A stretch of 64,000 nucleotides of DNA from Lichenostomus cassidix (taxonomy: Eukaryota > Chordata > Aves > Passeriformes > Meliphagidae): NCBI GenBank assembly GCA_008360975.2, contig CM039182.1, forward strand, positions 32,165,566-32,229,565. Direction: 5' to 3'. The notes below the pieces were generated by a model. That model was not told where the DNA came from, searched no databases, and saw only the letters and a list, made by a program, of their open reading frames with translations. This document shows, piece after piece, positions 1 through 11,849 of the stretch. Every line of letters begins with the position of its first letter. Position 1 is the first letter of the stretch. Both the position numbers and the translations under genes were made by a program.

Positions 1-844
1 AGAGTTTTTTTCCCCTCCATATTCTTCTGCTGCACTTCTGATTCTATTGTCAGTAGAATGGTCTTAGGATTCTTCAGCCTTCAAGGATTTCTTTTGCAAT
101 GGCCTTTCTGAAAGTGACTTCACAGCTCAGTCAGTTTTAAGGGTTAAATTCTTTTCAAGCATCAAATCACTTCGAAGAACTCATCATGACACTACAGAAG
201 TCAGAGGCTATTGGGTGTCTCTCAATACATGCTATGGAAATGTTCATCCTCTGATGAAAGCCAGAACTATCTTTAAAGCCAGTACAGAAACCTAGGGCTG
301 TCCATGATCCTGTAGTGCAGCCTGTTTTCTTCCCACAGCTATGGGTAGCAATGGGAGATATGAAGTCTCTATGAAAGAGACCCTAGCTATGTTTAGCCAC
401 CTGTGGTCTTTGTTCCTGGCAATTATAGCCATGAATCCTAGTATGACACCAAATATTTGAATGCCTCTGGGGAATGGGTTTTTCTCTTCTTATGGTGCCA
501 CCAGATTTGTGCTAGTAAAATCAGGCCACACTGATCAATCTTGTTGCCACCGACACTCACAAGGACACAGCATGTGCAAGGTTCCCTTCCCAAACCTTCT
601 ACCAGGCTCTGTTTCTGCTCCCAGGGCCTCAAGTACCTCTGTTGCTCTGTAGGGGCCTCTGTCATGTTCGTGGCTGGCATTTCTATGGGTCATTTCTACT
701 CAGGCCTGGAAGGGTGGAAATGGACAAAACACCAGAGTCTGAAGGCATTGCTGGGTTTCTTCACATCTTCTTCCCAAGCACCAAGAGAAACTCAGAATCA
801 CATGTGTGTGTGTGCTGTAGATTCTAGAGGTAAGTCAAATAAAG
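1..844. other. Unannotated unique sequence
   Basis: I see no gene, RNA or recognisable repeat in this stretch. The open frames here (up to 127 codons at 541-924) are not supported by any domain, repeat or codon pattern I know. A good splice-donor-like site lies at 829/830 (AG then GTAAGTC) just before the CR1 fragment begins, but it has no convincing exon partner. Confidence 0.5.
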
Positions 845-1245
845 AGCAGCTGGGGGAGCTGTCGGTGTTCTGCCTGAAGAAAAGGAGACTCGGGAGTGAC
901 CTTATCCTCTCAACAACCACCTGAAAGGAGGCTGTAGTGAGGTGGGGTCAGCCTCTTCTCCCAGGCAACCAGTTATGGGACAAAAGGATATCACCTCAAG
1001 CGGTGCCAGGTGAGAGGCAGGCTGGAGAATGAAGAAGAATTTCTTTATGGAAAGAGTTGTTAAATACTGGAATGGAATGCCCAAGGAGGTGGTGGAGTCA
1101 CCATCCCTGGAAGTGTTCAAGAAATGACTTGGATATGGCATTTAGTGCCAAGGTCTAGTTGACAAGATGGTGATTGGTCAAAGGTTGGACTCCATGGTCT
1201 TGGAGGCCTTTTCTAACCTGACTGATTCTGTGAAATACTGTAGAT
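845..1245 (+). mobile_element. CR1 LINE, 3' fragment (plus)
   Basis: This is a 5'-truncated CR1 retrotransposon of about 400 bp in sense orientation. It covers the C-terminal end of ORF2 and the 3' UTR. The reading frame from about 1020 gives [20 protein letters not shown], the conserved C-terminus of the CR1 reverse-transcriptase protein. That frame is broken by TGA at 1125-1127, where related copies usually read CGA, so a CpG decay event is likely. The 3' UTR follows with GGTGATTGGTCAAAGGTTGG near 1170 and the TTTTCTAACCTGACTGATTC end near 1225. There is no sign of activity; it is a molecular fossil. The subfamily (a neoavian type) is inferred from memory of the 3' UTR. Confidence 0.88.
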
Positions 1246-1924
1246 ATGTCTTGGTTTGAGTCTATGGTGGCAAACAGAGCAGCACCCAGGAGAGATATGA
1301 TCTGAGGAGGACTTCTATCTAATCATCCTCATTTGCTGGCACCCAAAGAGAAAAAACAGAAACTGAATTTTCACCTTAATAGCCTCCTCCTACATGCATC
1401 TGTCTCAAGAGAAGTACGTTCACTTCCGTTTGGAAAGATGCTCCATCATTTCATAGAGCTGGATTTTAGGCACCATTGCCAGAGGCTGGCTGAATTACCC
1501 CTTCTGTCTTTCCTGCCCTGAAGTCAATCTATCAGCTGCTCTATTTAGTCTCAGCAATTTCTCTCACGTGAGCCTGGTTTGGCAGAAAGGAAACTCTGTG
1601 CAGGCCTTGGCTACCATAATGCTCGTTTCTTGCACCTCAGAGAAAAAGACTGAAGTTTTATGACAGTGGTTATTTTTAATGCCAGAACAGAATTAAGGGT
1701 GGTAATGCCTAGTGGACTTAGAACCATGAATCATTTTACTGGCTCAGACTCAGAATTGACATTATCTCTGTTTTTCTGACCATTCAGGGAAATTTTTATC
1801 TCTTGGCCTTCAAAAGGCCTACTACCATTTACCTATCTAGGTATCTTATCAGAAATAATCTTTATTTCAAAGTGGTCTATCCATTTTCTTTCTTTTGGAT
1901 TCTGCTCTGACTCTTCTCAGAAGT
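1246..1924. other. Unannotated unique sequence
   Basis: This is an AT-rich spacer between two plus-strand CR1 fragments. It holds no recognisable gene, RNA or repeat. Open frames are short (62 codons or fewer). Confidence 0.5.
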
Positions 1925-2160
1925 GCACTGAGATAGGACAAGGGACACATGGTTGCAACAAGAAATATTTCCATTTGATAATAGAAGAAAATATTTTCTC
2001 AAGAGGATAGCCAAACTCTGGAGCAAGCTACCCAAAGAGACTGAAATCTCAAGTCCTGGAGATATTCAGAGTGTGACTGGACAAGGTTCTGAGCAGTCTC
2101 GTCTAAGATGTTCTTGCTTCAAGTGGAAGGTTGGTCCAATGAGCTATGGAAATCCCTTTC
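1925..2160 (+). mobile_element. CR1 LINE, old 3' fragment (plus)
   Basis: This is a second, more diverged CR1 fragment in sense orientation. The start (GATAGGACAAGGGACA near 1931) and the frame YFLKRIAKLWSKLPKET (about 1993-2043) correspond to the CR1 ORF2 C-terminus, normally of the type RYFT..V..HWNRLPRE. The later phrase 'tggacaaggttctgagcagtctcgtct' region (about 2077-2104) matches the usual 'contribution to a loss of consensus' where CR1 reads GGACA.GAT.CTGAGCAA.CTG. No clear 3' octamer tail remains. The copy is older than its neighbours and not functional. Confidence 0.75.
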
Positions 2161-4084
2161 AAATGAAATAATTTATTTAGGACTTACATCCTCCTTATCT
2201 GCTCCTGACATCACCAAGAGAACATTGGTGCCTCCCTTCCATGAGCCAGGTGTGCAGGTCTTTGTTGCATGTTGGCCTCTTAGCCAGCACTAAAACAAAG
2301 TCCTTACAAGGGCTGTGAAAAACCAAAGTGAGCACCTATATGGCAACCCATTCCAGATGACCTTAAGTCACATTAACTGCTAAATTATCTGGAAGAGTCT
2401 AACAAGAGTGTTCTGCTAAATCATCTACATCTTACCTCGTAGCTCATTAATTGGTGTAAAAAATCACATGGCAATTGCCTAAAAAATTGGAAGTATTCCT
2501 GGAAAGTCGCATCACTCTAAGGAGATGTACTTTCCCATTGGTGTCCACAAACATCTATACTGTCAACAGTCTGAAAAATGCCACCAGGAAGGCTATAAAG
2601 GCTTTATTACAGAGAAATAATATTAGTATCTGAACTTACAAAATATTGCTGATACTTCCTCATCCACCAGAGGTGTTTCAAAGTGAGAAATCTTTTCCTT
2701 CTTTGTCATTTAATCCCATATTTCAAGAAGTGATAACAAACCAATTGCATTCAGCAGTATTACTGTGTTGCTAAGCAAGTGGAGATATACCACTGTGTTA
2801 AATGTATGGCAAAAGTATCAATCTTTTCCAGTTACCCACCACCAAAACACCATGTACTGTAATTGTTCTATTTCTTTTCAAAAACTAGAATCTCCACAGC
2901 CTTGAAAGCATATTAGAATTTTTCTTCATGACAGAAATATGATCTGTACAGTGCTCTCTTTAAGTTCTTATTGGTACTTTCTTGGGAGATGGGATTTGAA
3001 ACAAAATTAGATTGTGAGATACTGCAAGATTGTACAAAAGCACTTTTCTCAGAAAAAAGAAAGATGATTTTGACTTTTCTCTGTGGACAGCCAGAAAACA
3101 TAACAGCCTGGTTTTGAAGTTTTTATTGTGCTACTCTAATTTTTTCCTGGTGGGTACATCAGAAAAAAACCCCTACACCACACTTCCGAATCATTATTTT
3201 CAGAGTTGCATATTGCTAGCAATGAAACAGTCAGTGCTACCTCTGCCAGCATCTTCTCAACAATAAATGCCAGTTTGAAATGATTATGTGAGCTAGAGAG
3301 GTTGGAATAGGTGCTTTGCTTCAGTTGCCTTTCTTCCTGAGTGCTGCTTTATGCATTTAGATAAAACGTGCTTTGGCTTTGCCTGATATGGCACTTTCTC
3401 TACAGGGTGAAGCATGATCGTCCATCCCTTCCCAGAGTGCTAGGTGGCACCAAGCAAGGTAAAGTACAAGCCCTACTTTTTGCTGTACATTTTGGGGGCC
3501 AGAGGGCATTGTCAAACAGAGTTGTAGGCTTCAGAATCGATTTGTGTTTTCAGCTGAACACCCAGGCAGCCCCAGTACCCTCGTACTGTTGAAGATTCTT
3601 AGTCTAGAATTTGGATGGCCACAAGGCAACAGGTAAAAAAAGAAATTAGTTTTTGCTGAGTGAATATAACCTACATTTTAATACACTGCATGAAACCTGA
3701 AAGTATTTTGCTAAATCAGTCACATGCTATGAGGTAACACTGCATAGAGAAGAAGAGGAAAATCCATTTAGAAAGCACATAATGAGGTAAGATTTCTGGT
3801 GGTGTACATTGCTGAGAAACAGAAAATTGTTGAGCTGTAAAACATTCATGAGAAATGTGAATAATAAGGTTCTTGTTGAAAACTGTAAAATCAGTGTTTC
3901 TGTTCTGAACTCTATTTTTGGAATTCGTTCCTTGTTCCTGAAAAATTGCTTTGTGCTGGAACGTAGCAATAAAGATGGTAGTCCTGGAGAAATGTTGTCT
4001 TATTTTTCTGGATTTGGTTCCTATTAGAGAAAGGTAGGATTTTGTTAGTAGAAGATCCATTTGGCCAAGTAATAAGTACTCAAT
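2161..4084. other. Unannotated unique sequence with one exon-like segment
   Basis: There is no repeat I can recognise over about 1.9 kb. A short exon-like segment at 3406-3458, bounded by TTTCTCTACAG and CAAG/GTAAAGT, is listed among the findings. The remaining open frames are short and overlap one another on both strands, so I treat them as chance. Confidence 0.45.
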
Positions 4085-4345
4085 TTCTGATTATATTTGC
4101 ACACTACCCAACCATCTACCAGCAGGAGATTGTGCTCAGGAAGAAATATGTTTAAGAGTATCACCCATCATGATACAATGGTTAGTGTTAGTCTCTGCCA
4201 TGGAATCACCATCCCTAAATATGCTCAAAAAATGAGTAGTGGCACTTGGCAATATGGTTTAGTGAGCATGGTGATATTTGGTTGGAGATTGGACTTTAGT
4301 ATCTTGGAGACCTTTTCCAGCCTTAATGATTCTGTGATTCTTCTT
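4085..4345 (+). mobile_element. CR1 LINE, 3' end fragment (plus)
   Basis: This is a diverged sense-orientation CR1 fragment covering the very end of ORF2 and the 3' UTR. The diagnostic parts are the CACCATCCCTAAATATGCTC stretch near 4209 (CR1: CCATCCCTGGA.GTGTTC), the GTTGGAGATTGGACTTTAGT stretch near 4281, and the terminal CTTTTCCAGCCTTAATGATT with GATTCTGTGATTCT at 4329-4342. The 3' end is therefore close to 4343. It belongs to the same broad 3' UTR class as the copy at 845-1245. Coding frames are lost. Confidence 0.82.
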
Positions 4346-7300
4346 CGTGGCTCCAGCTTTAGAAGCCAGAGGCCATTTGAGTCTCAACAGTACCTGACTT
4401 GATCTACACTGCACCTGGGGCTTGGACATCGATGGTACTTCATGGCAATGGGTAGTCTGGAGGATGTTGGTGGAGCTCTGTGGAGGATCTCAGGGACAGC
4501 CAGGTGGAAGGAGATGACTCTGCAGTCTGGTGGACAGAGTCTGCAGAGCCTCCATCAGTTCTCAAAATGAGAAAAGCTACTCAAAGTCATTTAGGACCAG
4601 ATTTTTCTCCTTAAAGCATTTAGGCACCTTAATATGGCAAATTAGGCTCAAACACCCTCATGATAAGCTCTCCAGATGCCTGTCTGCAACATTAGTGTGT
4701 GAAGTACCTGTAAAATCAGGGTCCTTGGCAGAGCTAAACAAAGCCTAAGCAAGTTTCTGTTTTGGGACTCGAAAGCTGTGACAGGAGCCAGGTGCATCTG
4801 GAGTGTGTGCTCCTCTCTGAGACAGCACATCCTTTGGCCTTACTCAGACTTGTGTGGCCTGACCCCCAAAATTTCCTTCTACTTTTTGAATTGCAGAAAA
4901 ATGTGTTGCTAACACAAGGAAGCTTGAGAGCATGTGCCATCCGCATCCTGATAGCAAGGAGCTGACAGAGCAGCCGTGAGGGACAAAGGTGTCTTACAGA
5001 GTTGTTTCAACTGAAAAGCTGAGGTTAAGTCTGATGCAGATGCCATTTCTGAGCCTGTCCCAGCGGCAGCATTGAAGAAATCTGTGTACATTCTTTACCT
5101 TGGCAGGTCACTTCCATTTATTCTCATAAAAGTCTACTGTGCAGATATTAATATCTGCAGCTCTCCTTAGTTTCTGCTGTCATGATGCGCTTTTATTACA
5201 TTAGAGTGACCTGAAACTGTGTCTTAGTCTCAAAAATCCCATTTTCACAGCTTGCACTGTGGGTTTAATTTCACAGTTTTTTAGTTTCCCAACTTAAAAA
5301 TATGAACAACGTGTGGAGCAAAATTAACAGTTTATTAGAAATATCACTCACTGCAAAAGTCTTAAGGGTAATTCACAGCTCTGTAAAAGGTCGTGGTATA
5401 AATAATTGCTTGATGAATATGGACCATGTCTGTTTGTCATTAAACACCAGCAGAGAGCTAATGCACTTTAATAGTCCTGCTAACTGCTATCTGACAGGCA
5501 TAGAAATCACAACCAAATGCAACAATTATGCTAAACAATTACTTCTTACTCTTTTTTTTCTTTACACAAAAGGTAAAATAATGACATATGCTGTTGTCTT
5601 CACACATCAGTAGTGGTCACGACTTTTAGTCCTATAAAACACAGAAACCAATAGCTTAAATATTGCAATGCTGTTGCACTGTTTATCAAACAAAATGTCC
5701 CATTAATTCCACTCTTTTACTTGTGGAAAGGCTGCACTCACAGTGCATAACAGTGAAAAGTGTTACTCCCCATCCATGGGACACATGTTCAAGGTCCCTG
5801 GTGTAATCACTGTATTAACTAGGCCATTGGGATCCACATACATCTGTGTAGTTCTCCATTTAGAACTGGAAGATATAGATTTAAATCTTATTCAAAACAA
5901 AGAAGCTTTTTATTGAGGTTTCTCTAATAAATGCAATTACTTTTATTTTAATTAAGGTCTTATTGTATCAGTTGTGACTGAACCTAATTACAGCACGTCT
6001 AGTCCTGCTAGTGAGGATGAGGCCACAGTCTGTTGTGCTTGGGAATGGATGTAGAAAGATAAAGGACACTGATAGAGGTGAATTCCCCCTTCTAAAATGT
6101 CTGGCTTGATTTCAGAAGAATTTCTGCTTTACTTGGTTAAAGAGGCTGAAAGATACTTCATTCCCTTACTCCTATTTGCCTCATAGCACCTGTCCCAAAG
6201 GCCAGGTATAATTAATCTGCCTCCTCCTAGAGGAGAGGCTTTTCTACACACTAGGGACTCCTTTAGCTCTGTTTCAAGCACCCATTAATCCCATCATCTC
6301 CTACCCTACCCATCCTGAAAGGTCCCTGTGAAGTCCCATTTGGTTCTCTTTATAAGGTCCCTAGTAAAGTGATTCTGTCATACTTGATTGAGTTGCTTGA
6401 TGTCTCACAGATAAGCTGGGTACTTTAGCTGACCTGAACCAGAAAATAATCTATTTGTGTGAGAAATTATTTAGGCCAAGAGAAATTAGGTGGTGCTGTG
6501 GCTCAGCTGTCAGGATTTGGGATGTGGTCATTTCATCAGCCACAGTCAGCTCCTCAGACTACTCTTGGCACCTAAATGTGCTGGGGAATTGAACCACAAG
6601 GTATTAAGAGGAAGCACGTGTATAAAATCCATGATAAAAATTAAATTTTTATTCAGGTCAGGATCTGGCACATGTGCCTGAAGCCACACATTGATTGAGA
6701 CAAATAAAATTGCTCATTAATTATCTCTGTCCATCCAGGGCAGTAAGTAGTGCAGCACTACCATGGAATAAAGAGTACATGGCCTTGCAATTAAGTGCTG
6801 TGTCATGATGAGCATGCACAAGAGCATGTTGAAATGAACACAAGCATACCCTTGGTTTTGGAGTTTTTTGAAGTTCACAGTGTTGGTAGGGTTTGGCCAA
6901 TGCAGTCTCTTGGTTTCTGTGAGGCAAATGTCTTACATGAATGTTTGAAAGTAAACCAATTTAATAAATAAACTACAGATTGGAAATGGGAACAGTATTG
7001 TCACGGAGTTGATCTTTGTTCTGATGAGATGGGACTGCATTATGAATCTGAAATAACATCAGGTAGAACCTATTTTGTTTTCAGAGGCAAGGCAGGAGCT
7101 ATGGTGTCATGATCAATGATTATACATGAGAAATTATGAGTTGGTTGCAGAATCTGGTTGCCTCAGTTTTTTGCTCGAACAGGATGAGTGGTTTAAGGGA
7201 AAGAGACACTTATGCTTTTAATGAAAGGATTTGTTTGACATTTCCCTGGATCTGCCCTGGGAAGTGACACTTGCACAGTGAGAAATGAGCAGCCTTCCAA

Positions 7301-8089
7301 GAGGAGAGGCAGATTATCCTTCTCCAGCAGATTTAGACATTCCTGCCCTTCCAGTTACCTCCTTATTTTTGCTTGACAGTGAAAATTCAGAGTTGGCAGG
7401 ATATTTTAAAAAATTGCTCTGAATCTGAGCTGTAATGGATTTCATGTGCACAGCACATGTGCACCTACCTGCAGCTTACCCCTGTGCTGTGGTCAGCAGG
7501 GACTTGCAAAAGCATTGTTGATAAACCCTGTGCAAAGAGATTGCTTCCTGCAAACATGTTTCATGTTTCGGATTATTGCTTTTTCCTTTTTTCCCTGGAG
7601 TCTTGGACAGCTCAGAAATACCAACCTGGCATTTCTAGCCTTCACTATTCAGTCTTAACTGAAAGGTTTACAAAATTCTAATTGCTTACCTACACAAACA
7701 GGGGAGGTACACAGCTGCCAGGGTTGGCATAAGGGCACTGTGACCACCCAAATATATTCCCTGACAAGAGATCCTTGAAGTAGGGAAGTCTCCAGATGCT
7801 GCTGTTCTTGGTTTGATTGTAACAGAGAAAAGAAGAAACCCAAAGTGCACGAAAATCAGTCAAAAATGTTAGGCCAAGTCATGGCAGAATTGCTAGTATG
7901 AACACAATATAAGTACTGTGATAGACATATATTCAATTCTGATTTTTTTTTTTGTCCCTAAATAGGTCTAGAAAGGACTTTTTATAAAATGCCATCTAAA
8001 CTCTCTCAGGATGCTCGATAGAGGCAATCCAAAATTTGTCAAATGAAGAGCAAGTTTTTAATGTAGTATTGAGACAAAGCATTGGCTAC
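4346..8089. other. Unannotated unique sequence, partly CNE-like
   Basis: About 3.7 kb without recognisable interspersed repeats. The part from about 5100 to 5630 is AT-rich, has no simple repeat expansion, and contains a perfect 20-bp palindrome at 5140-5159. It has the texture of conserved non-coding DNA, but no alignment was possible. The 103-codon open frame at 5302-5613 lies inside this block and has no recognisable protein feature. Nothing else stands out. Confidence 0.4.
5140..5159. repeat. Perfect 20-bp palindrome
   Basis: TGCAGATATTAATATCTGCA equals its own reverse complement over all 20 bases, with no spacer. It could form a dimeric binding site for a homodimeric transcription factor (the ATTAAT core suits homeodomain-type proteins), or it may be fortuitous. 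The sequence shows the symmetry; any function is inference. Confidence 0.9.
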
Positions 8090-8246
8090 ATGATGCTTTT
8101 GTTTCCTCCTTGGAAGTGTTCCAGGCCAGCTTGGACAGAGCTCTGAGCAACCTGGTCTAGTGAAAGGTGTCCCTGGCTATGGCAGAGGTGTTGGAACATG
8201 ATGAATTTTAAGGTCTCTAACCCAAACCATTCTATGATTCTATATG
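8090..8246 (+). mobile_element. CR1 LINE, 3' terminal fragment (plus)
   Basis: This is the last ~155 bp of a CR1 in sense orientation. It contains CTTGGAAGTGTTCCAGGCCA near 8111, the GAGCAACCTGGTCTAGTGAA stretch near 8146, and ends with AACCCAAACCATTCTATGAT followed by TCTATA at about 8241. This is the classic avian CR1 tail. The copy is heavily 5'-truncated, as is normal for CR1. Confidence 0.92.
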
Positions 8247-8384
8247 GCACAATAGCAAGTGGCAGGGTAATGGGGAGACATGTAAGGATCACACCATTGC
8301 CCAGGCTGGAGGACTGAAATGTTAGCTGTTCTCAGCTCCCAGATACAATATTTTGGGATGCTTGGGACCCTGGGCTTTATTATT

Positions 8385-8387
8385 TTT

Positions 8388-8419
<32 letters not shown>

Positions 8420-8422
8420 TTT
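8385..8422. repeat. (TTTC)n microsatellite
   Basis: A pure TTTC run of about nine units is followed by T-rich sequence. It lies about 140 bp downstream of the CR1 tail at 8090-8246. It should be length-polymorphic. The minus-strand open frame across it (KKERKKERKKEK) is a by-product of the repeat. Confidence 0.95.
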
Positions 8423-8589
8423 AAAATTCTTTTTTAAATATGAGTTGTAGTGATGTGAGCAGAACAATGTCTCTTCTCTTAAATTTGTGATGAATGTTTC
8501 TGGTAGGAAGGTTTCAAACCAGTTCTTATCTGTGCCAAACATTTTTCATTGAAAACTTTCATACCACCAGTTAAAAGTCTTAGAAAGCT

Positions 8590-10330
8590 GAGCTTATGAT
8601 ATTTCCCTAAGAGCAGGGGAGCATTCCCTTGCCCCAGGCAGTGTGACCTAGACTGATTTTATTCTTAATAGATGAGTATCAAGATCATCCTTCAAAATCT
8701 TTAAATACAGTCTACATCCTCATTAAGGAGTCTGTTCAAGACCTTGCTTCCTTACTGGTTTTGTTGGTATCCATTCTAGATTCCTTTCATTTCAACCCAT
8801 TATTGCTTGCCTTTCTCTTTTTCTCTGGAAAAGAGTTAATTTATACTTTGTTTTTGTCTGTCTTTTATACAATTGAGGACTAGTATAATTTCCCTTCCAC
8901 CTTTTCCTCTCTGGACTAAAATGTCCCATTGTCTTCAACCTCTTCTCACAGCATAGGTCATGCTTTCTAGGCTTCTTTTTGTTCTCTCCATTCCCATTCG
9001 GTCTGTCCCCACTTGGCCAGTGTTTTTCACAGCTACTGCTAACAAAACCCAGACACTTATTAGCAAGTACAGACAGAAATTTCTTCATCTGGCTCAGAGA
9101 CAGAAGCCCAGCTCAGGTACACCAGGTTTGCCTGGTTTGCAGCTGTGTGATACTTTTGACTCATGATCAGCTTGTGATTCACTGTAAATCTTGGTGGTTT
9201 TTCTGCATTACTGCTGTGTAGCCAGACATTTTCCGTCCTGCATTTGGAGAAATAAATGTAGAACTTTGTGTGTGCTTATTGAATTTTTGCCTATTACTTT
9301 CAGGCCCTATTCCTAATTTATCAAGAATGTTTTTAATTCTACTTCTGTCCTCCTTCATGCTTGTAGCCTTTCCAGCACTGGCGTTGCTTGAAAATTTAAT
9401 AAAGTATACTTGTCAATTCATCATCTAAGTCATTAATGAAAATATTGAATAATACTGGACGGGGGACAGATCCTTGGGGGACCTTCCTTGATACATCTTT
9501 CTGTGTTGATTGTGAACTATGGGTTGCCATTAACTAAATATGGATTCCCCAGCCAGTTATATACCATTAATAACACCTCCAGCTAATATACATTTCACTC
9601 ACTTGTTTATGAGTTTTTTGCACAGGCCAGTGAAGAGAGAGAAGTGACAGTGAAGGTATTAAAGCAATGGCATGGAGTGCCTTTCTCCAATTCACATGGC
9701 TTGTTTCCTTGTCATGGGAGGGAATAAACTTTCCTTGATTTATTATTGTCAGAACCATGTTGGCTGTCATTTATATCCTTTATATGGTTACAAGTTGCTT
9801 GATTAGTCCCTCCAGATTTGGGAGAGGAAATCAAGCTAAGCTGACTAGTCAATAATTTATATTTCCTCCAGATCTGGGAGAGAAAATCAAGAGAAGCTGA
9901 CTAGTCAGTAATATTTTTGGCCCTATTTCTCCTCTTTTCAGAGGTAGGAACCGCATTAACTTTCCTCTGCTGTGAAATATCTTGTTTTAACTAAGCTCTC
10001 TGAAGCTCCCTAACAGCTCTGAGGCTCAAGCAATTACCCCCAAATAGAACATGTGACTGGAAACCAATACCCTGAACAGTCTCTCTGAACCACCGTGGCT
10101 GAGAAATACTAACCTTCATGAGCACTGTCAATATACCCATTCCCTGCTGTAGCCTGATTTTTTTATTTTCAGCTGCTGGTGTTAACTACATTAACTACCT
10201 GATCCCAAGGGACCCTTAATGACTACTGAGGATACTTTTCACAGCGTAATCAGTAGATAATTTTCCTGCCCCATTACAAGTTTAGATGACTCTTACTTAA
10301 GTCCTTTCAAGATTACGAAAGTATTAATAC
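8590..10330 (-). mobile_element. Ancient CR1/L3-like LINE, long 3' half (minus)
   Basis: This is a long, old CR1-clade LINE in reverse orientation. Read on the plus strand, ordered blocks match the antisense of reptile-type CR1 (L3-like). They include CACAGCATAGGTCATGCTTT near 8947, the 'tcatctaagtcattaatgaa' block at about 9420, TATTGAATAATACTGGACGG near 9442, and GACAGATCCTTGGGGGACC near 9466. The 'catgttggctgtcatttat' block follows near 9757. These correspond to reverse-transcriptase coding sequence read antisense. An internal 56-bp tandem duplication lies at 9811-9922. The right boundary is vague; similarity fades after about 9960 and may continue weakly to about 10840. No intact ORF remains. 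Confidence 0.78.
9811..9922. repeat. 56-bp imperfect tandem duplication
   Basis: Two adjacent units, 9811-9866 and 9867-9922, share the phrase TCCAGAT(T/C)TGGGAGAG.AA and then CTGACTAGTCA.TAAT. They sit inside the ancient CR1. The ancestral element should have a single copy of this segment, so the duplication happened after insertion. Confidence 0.85.
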
Positions 10331-11108
10331 ACCCTGTTTATCTGTCTCTCTGGGGATTTGTATCTGGTTTTCCTCCCTGTCCCAGCACAACTACCCTTTA
10401 TGTCTATCCTTAATATCATGAGGTTTCTGGGAGCTTTCTTACTTTCTTTGAGGGGCAGAAGAGCTTGTGGCTGGCCATGCTGCTCTGTGACTGCATCTCA
10501 CAGCCTCCTCTGCCAGGACAGAGTTTGCACTTCTGTCCTTCACGTGGCTTCTTCAAGGAGATGCCAAGTCTTGCAAGCTCATTTTCCTCTAAGACTTCCA
10601 GTAGGATTTTACTTACCTGCAGTAGGTTTTTATGCCTGTGATACCCATTCTCATGACATTATCAGTTTGTTGCTTTCTTCTTGTGGGAGTTATAAACCCC
10701 TTCACACCACACACTATGCTTTATCTTCCTATTTTCATCCACCTCTTTCTGCTTTGACCCAATGCCCGAACACTTACTGTGTGTTACTGAGGGAGTTTGA
10801 CAAGGTGCTAACACAGAAGGAAGTGTTTTCAAGGAAAGAAAAAGAGACTAGCTGAGATACGGCCAGGGAGAGACATTTTTTTCTGTCTGAAATGCAGTCA
10901 GAGACTATTTTAGCCCACCACTAGGTGAGTGAATTAGCTTCCAGGAGAGCCAGATGAAGCCAGATGTACCAGAGAATTCCACCTGGAATTTGTCTTGGTC
11001 TCACCTGGATGCAGATGGATGCTGGATGCTGGAAATTCAGCCATTGCTTATGAATAAAAAGTGAAGGTAAGGCTAGTACTCATTTTATTCATTCCACCAT
11101 GTCTCACA

Positions 11109-11109
11109 T

Positions 11110-11166
<57 letters not shown>

Positions 11167-11207
11167 CTGTATATGTATATATGTTTATAATGTGTATATA
11201 TATATAA
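11109..11207. repeat. Compound (AT)n(GT)n(TA)n microsatellite
   Basis: An (AT)8-type run is followed by about 19 GT dinucleotides (11124-11162), then a mixed TA/TG stretch ending near 11207. Alternating purine-pyrimidine DNA of this kind can adopt the left-handed Z form. High length polymorphism is expected. Confidence 0.95.
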
Positions 11208-11772
11208 TTGTCTACAAAAATAATGCTGTTTTCAGTTGGCTTCTTCCTGTTGAAGCCAGGACAACCACGTGCTGATAGCAAAATGCTTTGCTCCTGGGTC
11301 TAAATGACAGATTTGTAGCTTACAATAAAACTGCCTGCAGGTTTATTACTGTGCTGTCATGCATTTCAAAAGCTACAGTAGAGTGAACCTGAGCAATGCC
11401 CCAGCCACCACTTGCCATATTTACCTGATGATAAATGTCAGGTCTCTGTTGAGTTTCAGCAAGAGAGCAGATAATGGCAAGTAAAAGAGCTTGGGTGTAA
11501 CAGCATCACCAACAATCTGACTCACTGTGACCCATCACATTTTTATAGCGTGAAAAGATTATACATGACATCTACAACCACTCCTATGACAAGAGCTAAA
11601 GGAGAAGATTTTCCTTCCATTCCTGTGCACCTGTGATCTTCAGGAGAGTTATCAGTATGGGGACTGTTCGTATTTGCCTTAAATTTGAAGATGTAAGAGT
11701 CACAGCTTAAGCCTGTCTGCCGATGATGGCTCTACAGATGTTCACAAGAATTTTGATGATGGTTTCATTTTC

Positions 11773-11849
11773 ATTAGTTATATTTTCATTAGTTTTTGTG
11801 GGTTATATTAATTATATTTTAATTAGTTATATTTTCATTAGTTTTTGTG
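11773..11849. repeat. 28-bp direct repeat with 49-bp period
   Basis: The same 28 bases, beginning ATTAGTTATATTTTCATTAG and ending TTTTTGTG, occur at 11773-11800 and 11822-11849 without mismatch. The bases between them are a variant of the same T-rich theme. Perfect identity points to a fairly recent local duplication. Confidence 0.9.

Noticed and set aside
10358..10855. 165-codon plus-strand open frame
   Set aside because: It lies at the fading edge of an antisense ancient CR1 and would be antisense to that element. Low-complexity Leu/Ser/Cys content and no domain.
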